Below, piece by piece: positions 47,217-59,400 of a DNA stretch of 64,000 bases. Source of the DNA: Anthopleura xanthogrammica (taxonomy: Eukaryota; Cnidaria; Anthozoa; Actiniaria; Actiniidae); assembly GCA_964019055.1 (NCBI GenBank), contig OZ025210.1, positions 7,831,547 through 7,895,546 on the forward strand, read 5' to 3'. The position numbers and the translations under genes were made by a program. Under the pieces are notes generated by a model. The model worked only from the letters and a program-made list of their open reading frames with translations, was not told where the DNA came from and made no database searches. Within the stretch, counting starts at the first letter, position 1. The number at the start of each line of letters is the position of its first letter.

Positions 47217-48124
47217 TAGCCTGAGTTTCAGGCTCTCAGAGGGGAGAGGGGGGGGGAGGGTAAGAAGGGGAGAGAGAGGAAGGAGAGCCTGACACAAATG
47301 CTTATCGCAAGCCCTTCCGCCCCTTCGAACCAGTCCTTGCGCATTTTGAAATATAAGCCAATGAAAATCACTTCCGGTTATTATGCTGTCATGTCATTGT
47401 GTTTTCAGAACTGGGTATAAACTTATATTCGATTTATACGGGATATCTTACTACTGATCAAACTACCATACAAGTCGTTCTTGTATTATTCTTGTCATAT
47501 TTCTTAAGAAGTTAACGTTTTCATGTAGAGGTTGAATCTGTTGAATGTGTTCATTGAGTGCAAGGTTGTAATTTGACGACTATTTAACTAATCACGCGCG
47601 CAAAGTTTGACCTCTTAGGTCATAATTTCTTGTTTGTCATCGTTCAGTTTATAAAGACTAAGATTTTGAGTACCCGTTCTATAATTCAATATTTAAAATA
47701 AATCCGTATTACTACCAAATATTCCCAAATATTCGATAACCTAAAACTAGTGAGAAGTACTCCGAGTACGTCTTTCCTGTGGATTACCAGACTTTCAGCA
47801 TAGTTCTATTCCAGGACATAACTTCAGAGCCCTTCCAATGCTTCTTTGAATTCTTTGTCGTTCATATATTCGTAGAAAAATAATGCTTAGAGATTGAAGT
47901 TTATAAAGAAATTACTGCTGTTCGAGAAAATCAAAAGTTGTAGATTTTCATTTCCGGTTAAATGTTCTTTTGTTTAATTATCCAATCAGAGAAACATTCA
48001 GAATCTGGATGTTTGACACGAGCCGATGAATGCATTTGTGTCAGGCCTTCCTTTCCCTCTTTCCCCTCCCCCTCCCTTTCCCCTCTCCCCAGACCCCAGC
48101 TCCGAAGGCCTGATACTCAGGCTA
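47217..48124. mobile_element. Element B: 908-bp DNA transposon nested in family A
   Basis: Terminal inverted repeats TAGCCTGAGTTTCAGGC and, inverted at the right end, TAGCCTGAGTATCAGGCC. It is flanked by an exact 9-bp duplication TAATCAAAG (47208-47216 and 48125-48133), which occurs once at the empty site near 9950. Purine-rich (left) and pyrimidine-rich (right) subterminal tracts pair with each other. There is no transposase. A 9-bp duplication fits Mutator-like or Merlin enzymes. Confidence 0.92.
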
Positions 48125-49350
48125 TAATCAAAGTTATAAGTTTTTTAGGTGGAAAGTGAACTACACTGAAAATTGTCGAAAAATATTACTGATAAGCTGA
48201 AGCTTACATTCACTTGAACTTCACATGTAAGAAGAGACATATTCATTTATGCAAGATAATAATTTTCTTTGTTAGTAGTTGGTCTTTGAAAAGTTTTTTT
48301 TTCAGATTTATTCTTAACTTTATTATCGAGCGAAATATCTTACAAAAACATAAGCTTATCCATAAAAAAAAACAAGCTCATCATTTTTGCGATTGTGTAA
48401 TACTAATAGCTGGAAAAGCCCGATAAATAGCAAATGTTTGGTGTGATATGTATTCCTTTTTCATATTTCATTCAACATTAAAATAAATTATCTATAAAAA
48501 TGTCAAAATATCCATATGATTATGGATAATATATAATCGATAATATATTATTTTGACTTCGCGTGAGGCTCGCTGGCCGTCAAAGTATATTTTTTCAAAG
48601 AACTAAGTCTTTTTACTAAGTCTTAGCCTTTTTTCTTGAAATGAGATCAAAAACAAAAAATCAGAGCTTCAAATATCGCTTTTTTGGTTCACAACTGAGT
48701 AATGAAGAAAAAGATGATAAAAATCTAGAATGCAGTAAAAACGACAAACTATCCAAGTTTTTCTGACAATGTTTGCCAAAGCAACGTCCTTGGCTTGTCT
48801 GAGAGTTTCTCCAGCTAGTTTACACATTTCTTGTCGATTTTTTACGAAATATTAGTTAACATTAAGGAATTTACCTTCTATGAAGTGTTTTCTACGGAAC
48901 TGAAATATTATTCTTGCAGTATAATCAGGTTTTTCTGGTCTTCAGGCCACTTTTTCTCTCACTGAAGTTTCAGTCACGCAACTTCATCGTAAGATTAAGA
49001 ATCTTCCCTCGCTAAATCTTCTTTAGCAAGTCGCTAAAGTCGAAAAATTGTTTTTGTTTACTTTAAGACAGACATAACTTCGATTAAACGTATTTTTCGT
49101 ATTGCCAAAATAAGAAAAAATACTTCTTGATCCATCTTTGACTACATTTCCGTGCATTTGTGAGTAAGCAAAGCGCGCGGGAACCCTGTGCATAGTGGTA
49201 CACGGTAGTATGTATGTATGTATGTATGTATGTACGGACAATAGAATGACGTAATCAAGCCATGAAAAATCAACTCGATGGATTACCATTTTTTCTTAAG
49301 TATGATGCTCCGCTCGCGTGGGCCTTCGGCCCGCGCGGGAGCTCCGCTAT
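48125..49350 (+). repeat. Family A, right half with a short GTAT array
   Basis: Matches 9951-11010 and then runs through TAGTGGTACACGG, about six GTAT units (49208-49234), GGACAATAGAATGACG and the end CGGGAGCTCCGCTATTAAG. The complete right end confirms that the 1.6-kb array at 31999 lies within the same family. Confidence 0.85.
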
Positions 49351-49499
49351 TAAGAAGCACATGATTATACGTAACTCACTCCTGTTAAAGAGATATTTTT
49401 GGATAAAGTTTGAAAAAAACGTAATTATTACAACTTATAAAAAAAGCGTTTTATGTGTTTTTGTTGTTGTCGTTTGAGGACGATTTTCAGCTTGTTGAG

Positions 49500-49853
49500 T
49501 TAACATGATGCTGAATTTTTAGCTTTTTTTTAAACTTTCTTTAAATATTTCTAGTTCATCTTCGAAAATATGGTTTCAGGTACATTTCCTGAGAAAATTG
49601 CTTTCAGAGCTTTTTTAATTTTTGAGTTATGATTTTTTGTGTGCAAAGCTTGATTTCCGCCAATTTTTTTTTTCGAAAACTTGTCAAGATGGTCATGTTC
49701 AAAATTCATTATCTCAAAAAAGAGCTCGGGACACCCCATTTTCTTTTCTTTTTTTGGAATCAGAGTTAAATTCTGTGTAAAATATCTTTCAAGAACATTT
49801 TGTAATTATTCCTTGCTAAAGTAGTCAATCACCTTAAGAAGTGTTCTCATGTG
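49500..49853 (-). repeat. Interspersed repeat family T, copy 3 (inverted)
   Basis: Ends GCTAAAGTAGTCAATCACCTTAAG, the inverse of the family T left end, and shares GAGCTCGGGACACCCCATTTT with the others in inverse form. Confidence 0.7.
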
Positions 49854-51438
49854 ACACATTGTTTGAAATGCCAGGGCAGAATTGTGTCCTTCTTCTTTGT
49901 TAACAACACCTATGTTGACAACTGTCAAGTCCATAAAATGAATATATTCTTTTTCAATAATTCCAAAATAGTGAGAAGAAAAACACCAATAAGATGGAAA
50001 TAACTCACTAGTAAACGTTTCTGCTTGGTTCTTGTAAAGTAGCTTTTTTATATGTTATTCTTATGTTTTTTACTCTTTTCTGAAGAAATTATTTCCATGA
50101 CAACAGGTGCTATGGGAACATCTTTGACCTCTTCAGATATTTGTTGTGTTAGTATGTAATATTTCGATAAATTTAAGGCAGTGCAGGAATGATACATTTC
50201 AATTATTAGCCCTTATATAATCTCAATATCTCGTTGCTAGGGGGCAAAAGTGCATTAATTCTGCATATAATGTATATAGAACAAAGTGAAAACACATTAT
50301 TTTGCATTCCAGATGTCAGTCTGAGTATTTAATCGTGCAATATTTTAGATCGGGTGCATTTATCATAAAAATCGCACTGATATTTCTCCAAAAACTAATA
50401 TTTTAACTCGATATTTTAATTTCCCCTAGCAACGGTTACTAAGGCAACATCGTATCCATGGTTTTGACTCATGATGCAAACACTACTTTCGTAACAGACA
50501 TCCTGTCAAAGTTTGGAGATATTTCAGTCCTTTTCTTAGAAGATATACGAAATTAAACTTTAATGTTCGGTTAAGGCCTCTTGAGTGCATTTTTTTGAGG
50601 GGGCATAGTGGTACTTAGGAAAAGGTCCCTTACATCATGATGGCCCACAGGTTCCTTAGTACATCGTACCTAGAAATGTTCCCTAGGTACCCTACTTTTA
50701 TTTTATGGTGTCAGACAAAATATGTAGAGGGTGTGCTGCGACCCGATTTTTTCAGGGTCCTGGCTCCTAGTCTATCAATCAAGTTAAAGTTTCTGACAGA
50801 AGAAATGATTTCTTTTCGCGATTCCATTGATAAAAGCCAATTCTTGAAACGTTCTGTCTTCCAAATGGTCTTTTTCTTTTACTGTTCATGTTTTTACTTT
50901 TATATTTTTGCTTTTAGACTGAAATAATTAGCTCCTTTTGGAAATATTTCCACCGTTTTTCAAACATGTTTTGGCAGTTGCCATGGTAATTTTGAAATCA
51001 CATTCCCGAGAACTTGAAATCACACTATTACGATGAGATCACACTCCTCTCAGCCAATCAGATTGCAGAGATTTCTTTGGTCATATGATAATCAATGAAA
51101 TACCTATATTTCTCTATTTCAAAAATTTGATTCACTATGCACGGTTACCTACTTCTCATAGTAGAAAAAAGTTCGAAAAAGCGTTATTTTCTTTTTCATT
51201 CGATATTTATATAATAAACAGAATATTCCATGGGCGCTTGGAAATACGAATTATATCTTCTCGAATTTTACGAATTTTATCTTCTCTCACTATTCCTAAT
51301 TATGCAAGTGTTCCACGGGAATTAGAATTTGAGCATGAAGATCTCATTATTTTAATTTATTCGCGGATTGTAGTTATGAAAATGTAAAATGCTGTTGATC
51401 TTTTTAGAATTGAGCTGTGAAGTGAATCTCATTGAGCA
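49854..51438. other. Intergenic, no gene recognised
   Basis: AT-rich. Part of 51060-51330 (ATTCCATGGGCGCTTGGAAATACGAATT and TAATCAATGAAATACCTAT) resembles, inverted, the stretch at 58225-58335, so a decayed MITE is likely. No exons are supported before the dispanin start. Confidence 0.5.
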
Positions 51439-53230
51439 ATGGAAAAACAAGGTAAGAGTAATTCTTTTTTCTTTATTACATGTAAAACATAACACCGCAT
51501 GTAGCGTAGACAGTGCATTCCAAACTGATATGCGAGTTCATCCGTGCCGTGACTTACATCGCCCCAAATGTTGTTTCAAAATATTTTTGAGCATTTACAC
51601 TAGCACTGCATGAAGCGTCGTATTTTTTAGAACTTTACTTAGAAAGCAGTCTTATAAAATCAAAGCCTCGTTTACTCGTTGTTTTCCCGGAAAAAAAACT
51701 CAAAAATTCAGTTGAGCATGGTAACAAGCCCTGTGATTGGACAATCCTTAGCTTGTTGTTAGCATTTGTCAGTAGGACTATCATAGAGTCATTAGCTTGA
51801 ATAGAGCAAAGTATCGCGTTAAATTTCTTCGGCTTGGCTATTAGTGTAGTCTGCACAAAGCTGAAATGTCTTTTATTTACTAATTAAGAGATTTTCTTAA
51901 AATATTCGAAATTAGTATGTTTTATTCGTGCCTTCCTTTAAGGATCCGACAGGGACCGTTTGTATTATGCCTTCATTAAAACGATCAAGAACAAAATAGC
52001 TGCCCCCTGTTAAAATATGGTCCTACAGTTATTTTATCTCACTATTATTCTGTATTATCCATTCCATGACAAAAAAAAGCTGAAGTCGTTCAAGCTCCGC
52101 CTCCATATTCCGAGCAGTCGGGTTATCCACCACAAGCACAACCCGCAAATCCTCCTCCACAACAGCCAGGATATCAACCACAACCAGGTTATCCACCACA
52201 AGGACAACCTGGATATCCACCCCAGGGACAGCCCAATTATCAACAGGGTTATCCACCACAAGGATATCCACCACAAGGGTATCCACCACCGGCCCAACCT
52301 GCATATCCAGTATACCAGCAACCAGCCCCTACAGTTATTGCTCCTGTGCAACAAATATCCAATAACGTGACAGTAGTGGTAAGTGAATTTCATTGCTGAT
52401 TTGAAGACATTAAACACTGGTAGAATTTTCCTTTCTTATTGTACGAATGTGGTATACGTAATGATGACATGCAAGTATAAATCATCATCATTATCAGTAT
52501 GATTAATATCTATTTCCATGCCCTTGTCCTTATTCTTATTGATATTATTACCATGATTCTTTTTTTAGCAAACTAATGCTCCACAAACAATTGTGGCTCG
52601 AGTGTACCCCCCAGACCACTGTGCACTGGCATGGTTTGCTTGTTTGTTCTGCTTCTGTCCTCTTGGAGTCTGTGCCATCTACAACGCTAGTAACGTAAGA
52701 ATATATCTCATTCAGTGCGCAGTGTTGGGTTTTATTGTAATGATTTCTAATTCGTAAGCGGCTAGAATGAGATAATGAAGTTTTGAGCCTCAATTTGCAA
52801 TTATTCTTTCCTATTTATCCCACTACTAAGGGACCGTTCATTTATCTACGGATATGGGGGAGCTGGTGGAATTTAGGGGGAGGCACGTAAAAAAAATATG
52901 GCATTTAAGGGGGGCATCACAAAAATAATTAACCAAATAGGGGGGTCACGTAAAAACAATACCGATCATGTGATGGTAGAAAGTGATAGGAAATTCGATT
53001 CTCGATTCTGATTGGCTAATATTTTTCTCAGATCAGCTGGATAGATAATGTATTTTAATAGTAGCTAATCTTTTACTTTTTAGACACGTGATGCCATTGG
53101 TCGTGGTGACATTGACGCTGCTTATCACTCGAGTATGATGGCTAGGAAGTTTGCCAACATGTCCATTGGGATTGGTGTTTTGTGGATCATCGTGGTTATT
53201 ATCGTCAATGTTGTGTCAACCTCAAGATGA
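51439..53230 (+). CDS. Proline-rich CD225/dispanin membrane protein 1 (IFITM/PRRT1 superfamily)
   Basis: Predicted 194 aa from four exons: 51439-51451, 52080-52378, 52569-52694, 53084-53230; phases 1, 0, 0. Exon 1 encodes only MEKQ. Exon 2 is a cytosolic Pro/Gln/Tyr/Gly-rich tail of GYPPQGQP repeats with a PPPY motif (candidate WW-domain ligand). Exons 3-4 encode the CD225 domain: PPDHCALAWFACLFCFCPLG (first intramembrane segment, with cysteines suited to palmitoylation), AIYNASN, then TRDAIGRGDIDAAYHSSMMA, the diagnostic conserved loop, and a C-terminal transmembrane helix (GIGVLWIIVVIIVNVV). The architecture is like PRRT1/SynDIG-type dispanins, which act in membrane traffic; a specific role is unknown. 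AATAAA lies at 53449. The paralogue at 56447 has the same exon plan. The exon-2 acceptor (AAAAAAAAG) has a weak pyrimidine tract. Confidence 0.88.
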
Positions 53231-53604
53231 ATAATCTGTCCACTGAACAAGTCGGTCTTCATTGATTGACCTCTCAAGTCTTCCAGCATGTTTTTACTTA
53301 AAGGTGTCTACCTTTCTTGTCTTGATTTTTGTTTTTAGATGAGATGATTTTATAAGGTCACACATAAGGTTTCTCTTATCTTTGTTTTTCGTTGAGTATA
53401 TTTTTATTCTTACAAGCGTAAGACAGGTTACTGTAGTGTACTAAAGGAAATAAAGAGATGGAATGAAAAGGAAAGGAAAGGAAGGGAAAGAAGGAATAGT
53501 GCTGATTAGTTAATATACATTATATTGGCTAGATTAGTTCAGCCAGGACCTGTAGATTATGTTATAATAATATATGTATACTATAAAGAGTAAACAACAT
53601 AGCT

Positions 53605-53992
53605 ATTGAGGTTTTTCACTGTGACGTCACGTAATCCCAATTTTTTTTAATGTTTAATCAAGAAAAGAAGTTCATAATCATATTTGACATGTAGATATAA
53701 GTAAAATTGCAAAGTTTTGTGAAGATTGTTTATAATCCAGAGAATGTATGAATTTTTGAATTTGACAACTTTTACAAAGAAATGTATGTTGGCAGGCAAA
53801 TTTTGCCTGCCAACATACAATCCTTTGTAAAATTTCATGTTTTTAAAAATTCATATCTTCGATAGTTTACGCGCGATGTTCACGAAACTTCACACTTTTA
53901 CTAATATCTGTATGAAAACTTTGAATATCAACTCTTTTTTCAGATAATAGAAATTTCTCTAAATTGTGACGTCACATGAAAAACCTCAATAT
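53605..53992. mobile_element. Foldback element 3' of dispanin 1
   Basis: Outer arms ATTGAGGTTTTTCACTGTGACG and GTGACGTCACATGAAAAACC are inverse, and a central palindrome TGTATGTTGGCAGGCAAATT continues into its own inverse. About 388 bp, non-coding. Confidence 0.75.
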
Positions 53993-54651
53993 CAGATGAC
54001 CCTTGTATCAGATATATCATATATGACGCGAAGTATTTCTTTCAGAACTACTATTATATTGTTAGATGTGTGTGTGTCATTCTTAATAAAATCCCACATG
54101 AGAAACTTTCAACCTGTCTCTAAGAGTGTCCGTTAATCTGTTGCTATGACAACGAACAGTACTGTAACTTTCCTGTCCTTTGAACGGACTGGTTACTTTT
54201 CCTAGACTTTTCCGATCATTGTTGAGTTTTCCTATTGTGGGAGGAATTGTGTTTTTTTTAATCTTTTCGTTAACATTGGGCTGCATTTGTCGAGCTGAAT
54301 GGTATTATACAACAACATATATTACAAATGTTCATTTTATCCAGCCTGATCTCCCCAGTTAATTCACCGGCTTCATATGAAACCCGACAATAGTTCTCGA
54401 TAACACTCGCTGGATCAAATAAATTCATTTTTGACAACAATTTCATCCTTCGTTGGCACTTTAATCAAAGCAGACTCAAGTACTTAGGAATGGGCTTTCA
54501 GCGTACGGTTACAGCATTCCTCACTAACGAATGTTTTGTGGATTGTGTCAATCTAAGACCATAATATGACAGTTCCTGACGTTTCTTGGTTACCAAGTTT
54601 TGCGCCAATCATATTTGAATAAATTAACCTGTTCATTCACCTATCACTTTA
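53993..54651. other. Intergenic, no gene recognised
   Basis: Only short open frames without similarity. Confidence 0.45.
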
Positions 54652-55365
54652 GGGACGGACCATTAGATAATTGATGGGGGGTTGCAGGAATTTTAGTTGC
54701 ATGATATTTATTTTTTTGTCCCACCCCCTGCACGTTATTTTTTTTTTTGCACATCATGACCTTGCACGATATTTTTTTTAAAACTAGTATGGAATAATTA
54801 ATGTTATTAATCATCATAGGGCAAAATTACTTTTTGGTCAATCAGAGATGGGCTTTTCGGTAAAATTTAAGTTTAAATTGACTGAACATGTAAAAAAATG
54901 AACATGTAAAATGAAATTTGTTTAACAATTCCAGGATTGAAAACTGAACATGCAGTTGGAATTCTGTTCTAGTTTATTATATTCTGATATCGATGTTCAA
55001 TGCCATTATGCATTATCAGGGACCTAATTTTATTTGGAAGAAGGGTAACGATTGTGAAAGGTGGGCGAAGGTAGGGGGTTTGGGGACATGATCCCCCCGC
55101 CCCCCCCCCCCTCCCCCCCCCCATCTAAAAATTTTGGAAATGGAGACCCTCGGAAATACGATTTTCAGTGATTTGAGAGGGTCATTCACAACATATTTAT
55201 AAAGTTCGTGCCATTACCTTTGACCTGTGCTTGCTCGATATTTTTTTTTCGCACAGAAGAGCCTGCTCGATATTTTTTTTGAGGTTTAAGAGCTTGCGCG
55301 ATATTTTTTTGGGGATTTACGCAACCTCCCCCCCCCCCCCCATCAACTATCTAATGGTCCGTCCC
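54652..55365. mobile_element. PIF/Harbinger-like non-autonomous element
   Basis: Ends GGGACGGACCATTAGATAAT and its inverse (ATTAGATAG variant) form inverted repeats of about 35 bp including TTGATGGGGGG-GTTGC. It is flanked by TTA on both sides (54649-54651 and 55366-55368), the 3-bp target duplication typical of PIF/Harbinger. 714 bp, no transposase. A partial second copy is at 39176. Confidence 0.82.
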
Positions 55366-55369
55366 TTAT

Positions 55370-56446
55370 GCCGAATGATCGCCTACATGACACTTGTATC
55401 GTGTACTAGATTAACAACATGAAACGTTTTAAGGAAGAAACTTTTTAAAAATTCCTAATGAACAAACTCGAGTTTGCTTATTAAAATCTCAGTGCAGACA
55501 ATTAAACCCATTAAAGCCACAAGACATATTCTTCATCCAAGGAAGTGATCTATCCTTTCGCTATGGACAACAAAACAATACATTTACGTTTCCTTGATTA
55601 ATGGGTTTCAAGACTTTCGCAACTCTTCGTCGTTCCAGCTCTTCCGGTCTTGGCATTTGATGAGCTTGTTAACTAGGACGACTCATTAGATGAAACCAGA
55701 AACCTACTTACGATCAGGTAACTAAAATAATATTTGATATAATTATTATTATATTACTTATCGTTTGATGATAGATTTTAATCTTATATCACTGGTCATT
55801 TGTCTTTAAAACTGTGAATTTTTGGTAAGAGATGAAATACTTTCTTGACTGATGAAAGACAAAGCAGCATTTAGGGAGTTTTTACATAGGGATAACCTCT
55901 TAACTTCCTTTCTAGATGCCCTTTTTTTTTTAGTTATTTTTGTAGTGTTTCGCCTGCTCTATTCAGCTTTTATATTTTGTATATGTATCTACTTAGTTGC
56001 ATCTGGAATAAATCTTTATTGTATTGTATAGCATTTCCTAATACTAGCTATGACTTATAATCTGATAATTACGACTAGCGTTTCAATTAGTTGGGATTGC
56101 GTTGGTCTGGTGAATACAACAAGTGAATAAAAAGGAAGCTTGATACCGTGATCGTAGTCAGCCCTAGAACCTTTTTAAAAGACTGTTTATTCAAAGTGCA
56201 ATACCTCGCGTAGCCTTACACTGCCCTTAACCTGCTGCTACTGATTTTATAGTTTCGGTATATGTTTCATTTTTTTATTTTTTGTTGTTGTACATAATAA
56301 TAAAAATAAAATAAACAAGTTAGCACATCCCATTCTATCAGGATATTAGCAATCCTTCTAAAAGGATTAAACTGAAACATTCTTTACATTAATTTTTGAA
56401 ATTTCAGGAAATAACGAAATCTAAGTACTAAAAGCTTGCTGACCAA
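55370..56446. other. Upstream region of dispanin 2
   Basis: Likely holds 5' untranslated exons: a donor-like ACGATCAG/GTAACT at about 55717 and an acceptor TTTCAG at about 56407 shortly before the ATG. No coding sequence is recognised. Confidence 0.4.
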
Positions 56447-59400
56447 ATGGCTGAACGTAAGTAACTGATACATTTTAGAGGACATTTTATATAATTAAAC
56501 GTTGTATGAATACTTTGAAATAGATAGCACATGGTAGAATAGCGAAAGTTAAGACCAGAGAGTTTCCTCACAGGTGTTAGAAACATAACATTTTCGTAGT
56601 CCCCCATTTTCATTAGTGTTAAATGTAACATTTCACCAAAATTATTAGTTCAACGCAAATTTTCAGCATGGAGATTACAGTCAAAATTTACAGTCAAAAC
56701 GGCTCAAGCGTACCCCCCTAGGCCCATTAATGATTTCATTATTCGAATATTGAGTTGATTATTCACTCTGAGTTTTGAAGTTAGGTCCATAGATATTCTC
56801 GAACAACTCAGATGGAAAGACCTTGTCGAAAGGCGCAAGGGTCAGTTAGCCTGCCTCATGTTTAAAATTCTAAATGGCCATGCCCCTAGCTACCTTTCTG
56901 AGCTTTTTCAATATACGCACGAAATTCACACCCATAACTTGCGTAGCTAACAAAATGGTCTTTTTACTCCGAGACCCAGCACAGAAGCAATAAAAAGAAG
57001 CATTTCATATAGGGGAGCCAATTTATGGAATAATCTAACAGAATATCAGAGATGTGCATCTAGTTATAGTCAATTGGTTAATAGACTATGATACACTTAC
57101 AATAGTTATCATTAGTTTTAATTAAGGGCTGGGGGATAGGTTGTTTAAGTATTATATAAATAAATTTATTGTATGTATTATTTTTATTCACGGCTCTCTG
57201 GGAGAGCATTAGTTGTATGAATGAGATTCCGTGTTGAAATAAAGTGTTTGAGCCGTTTTGACTGTAAAATGATAAAACCGTGCGTGCAATGTATCGTGTT
57301 ATCCAATAAACACCCGACACTTTCAGCTTTCTGTCTTATTATTTACTGCAAAATTGATATCAGATAAAGCAGGATAGCAGATCGATATTTCTTATCACTA
57401 TCCCAGTGAGGCCCCGTCAACATATATACGTTTTCTGAGGTCCTTTTTGAAAATTATTCAATAATTTAAAGTTTTAGTAAATTTTAATAAACTAAAAGTT
57501 TTAGTGAAAAAGTCTCCTTTAGCCCTTCCGTCCACGCATAAACAATGAAGATGCTCACTCGAAACAAATTCTTTCGAAAACGCTTTCCAAAGTGGATACT
57601 TTCGCGTAAACGAATACTTTCGAAGACTTAACATGGTCTGTTCCAGTCTCCCAACTTGATGTAGATATCCAATTGCAAGATGGCGGTAGTCTTATGCTGA
57701 ATAGGGCTTATTTCAAGCTTGACTGCATGCATTCGAGTTCATATTCTCGCATAGAACAGATCAGCTATATTAGAAGGAGGCCTAGCCACAACAACGACAT
57801 CTCGCTTGAAACGACTTGTTCTACATTTGAATTGAAAGACAACGGCCAAGGCAACTGGGCTTGAATTCATTTCTCTCACCTAGAAAAAGCTCTACTTCAT
57901 CGTCATACCCAACAAAAACGTTTGGTTTGTTTTTATTTCTTGTATGTGATTTTTTGCTAGATTTTTTGCTGTTTTCTACTCAGGGCCGTGGCGTTGCGAT
58001 TACGAATGAAAAACGTATACTATCAGTACGTGCGTACGAGGTCCGTCTCAGTGTCAGTTAATTGGGCAATAGATTCAATTCATAGGAAATACTGAAGAAT
58101 TGTTACTTTTACTTTTGTGCCTAATGCTTCTTCATTTCAAACCATGTGTCATTTCACTGAGTATATATTATTCAATTGTTCAGTTCCGCTGTAACGCTTG
58201 ATACGATACGTTTATGGAAAACATAGGGGATATTACATGGGCGCGCGGATATACGAATTTTATCTTGGAGTGTTGAAATGATCTCTCACGAGTGAGTGCA
58301 GCGATGTAGGTATTTCATTGATAATCATATATAATAAAATGATTTAACCGCATGTATTTTGTTTTTCAAAACGGGGGCTTTTTTGACAAAAGATTGGTGA
58401 AAAAATGTAGTCCTCACATGCAAATGTGGGTTAAATCTCATTTTAGATTATATATTTTGTCTGTTAAGAAATCCAGTCACCAAATGAAGGATATAGCATC
58501 TTGAATAACGACTAGTCCCTCAGGGGTTTATATTTACACCAAGAATAAACTTTTGCTTTCTTTTCCTTCTAGCTGTTCAATACCAACCTGGTTATCCACC
58601 ACAAGGACAACCTGGATATCCACCACAAGGACAACCTGGATATCCACCCCAGGGACAGCCCGGGTATCCACCCCAGGGACAGCCCGGGTATCCACCCCAA
58701 GGACAGCCGGCCACGACACATACTGTTACTGTCGTGGTGAGTTTGAAATGTGTACATTTATTAAATTTCATGAGAATTATATTAACGAGCAATTGCATGC
58801 CACTTATTTCCAAATGTCATTTTAAAAGCGTGGAATAGAGGCTTTTCACCATTGCGTGATGGCAGCCATGACAGGAGGCACGACGAGGAGGCCTTTTTCC
58901 CCTCGGAAACTGATTTCTTTTTTATGTAAATAAGATTCGACCAAATTCAATTGTTCCTGCCTCCTGTCATGGCTGCCGTATGTTGACAACCTTTCCCATG
59001 TCAGGCCGTATTTCATTCCCTTGCAATTGATCAATCAAAGATTAACTAACTACAGTACTTTTCTGCCCATTATGCCTAGCTGGCATGTAGGGCAGCAACA
59101 AACGATTTACTAACTTCAGTAGACTGTTGTTATAGTAATGAACAGAAGCTACTGATAGATAGGTGAACATATCACTGACGCTCTACAATAGACCTTATTC
59201 ATCTAAGAGCATTGTTTTTCCATTACAGACCACGTGTCATAACCAAAAATATCATTTCTTTGTTTATAGGCTTTTCATATTTCTGCGACCTAACCGACAA
59301 TTTACGACGTGCCGAGTTCAATCCGATCGCGAGCGATAAAGAAATTCCCATGGATCCGAGTGAAAAACGCACTGCGCATGCTTGGAAGTTCGTCGTGTTT

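Larger units (their letters stand above)
43875..47917 (+). repeat. Tandem duplication, unit 2 (4,043 bp)
   Basis: Repeats unit 1 from TCTTGAACAAATTTG to AAAGAAATTACTG, plus 760 bp (about 45172-45931) absent from unit 1. The extra segment lies between two AAAAC motifs (TTAAAACCACT and GGAAAAACGTC) and unit 1 has a single one, as expected from a microhomology-mediated deletion in unit 1. The extra piece has no inverted ends or target duplication, so insertion is less likely. Identity this high means a very recent duplication or an assembly of two haplotypes in tandem. Confidence 0.9.

Noticed and set aside
51085..51387. 100-codon frame upstream of dispanin 1
   Set aside because: Overlaps a decayed MITE-like sequence similar to 58225-58335 and lacks splice sites or similarity.
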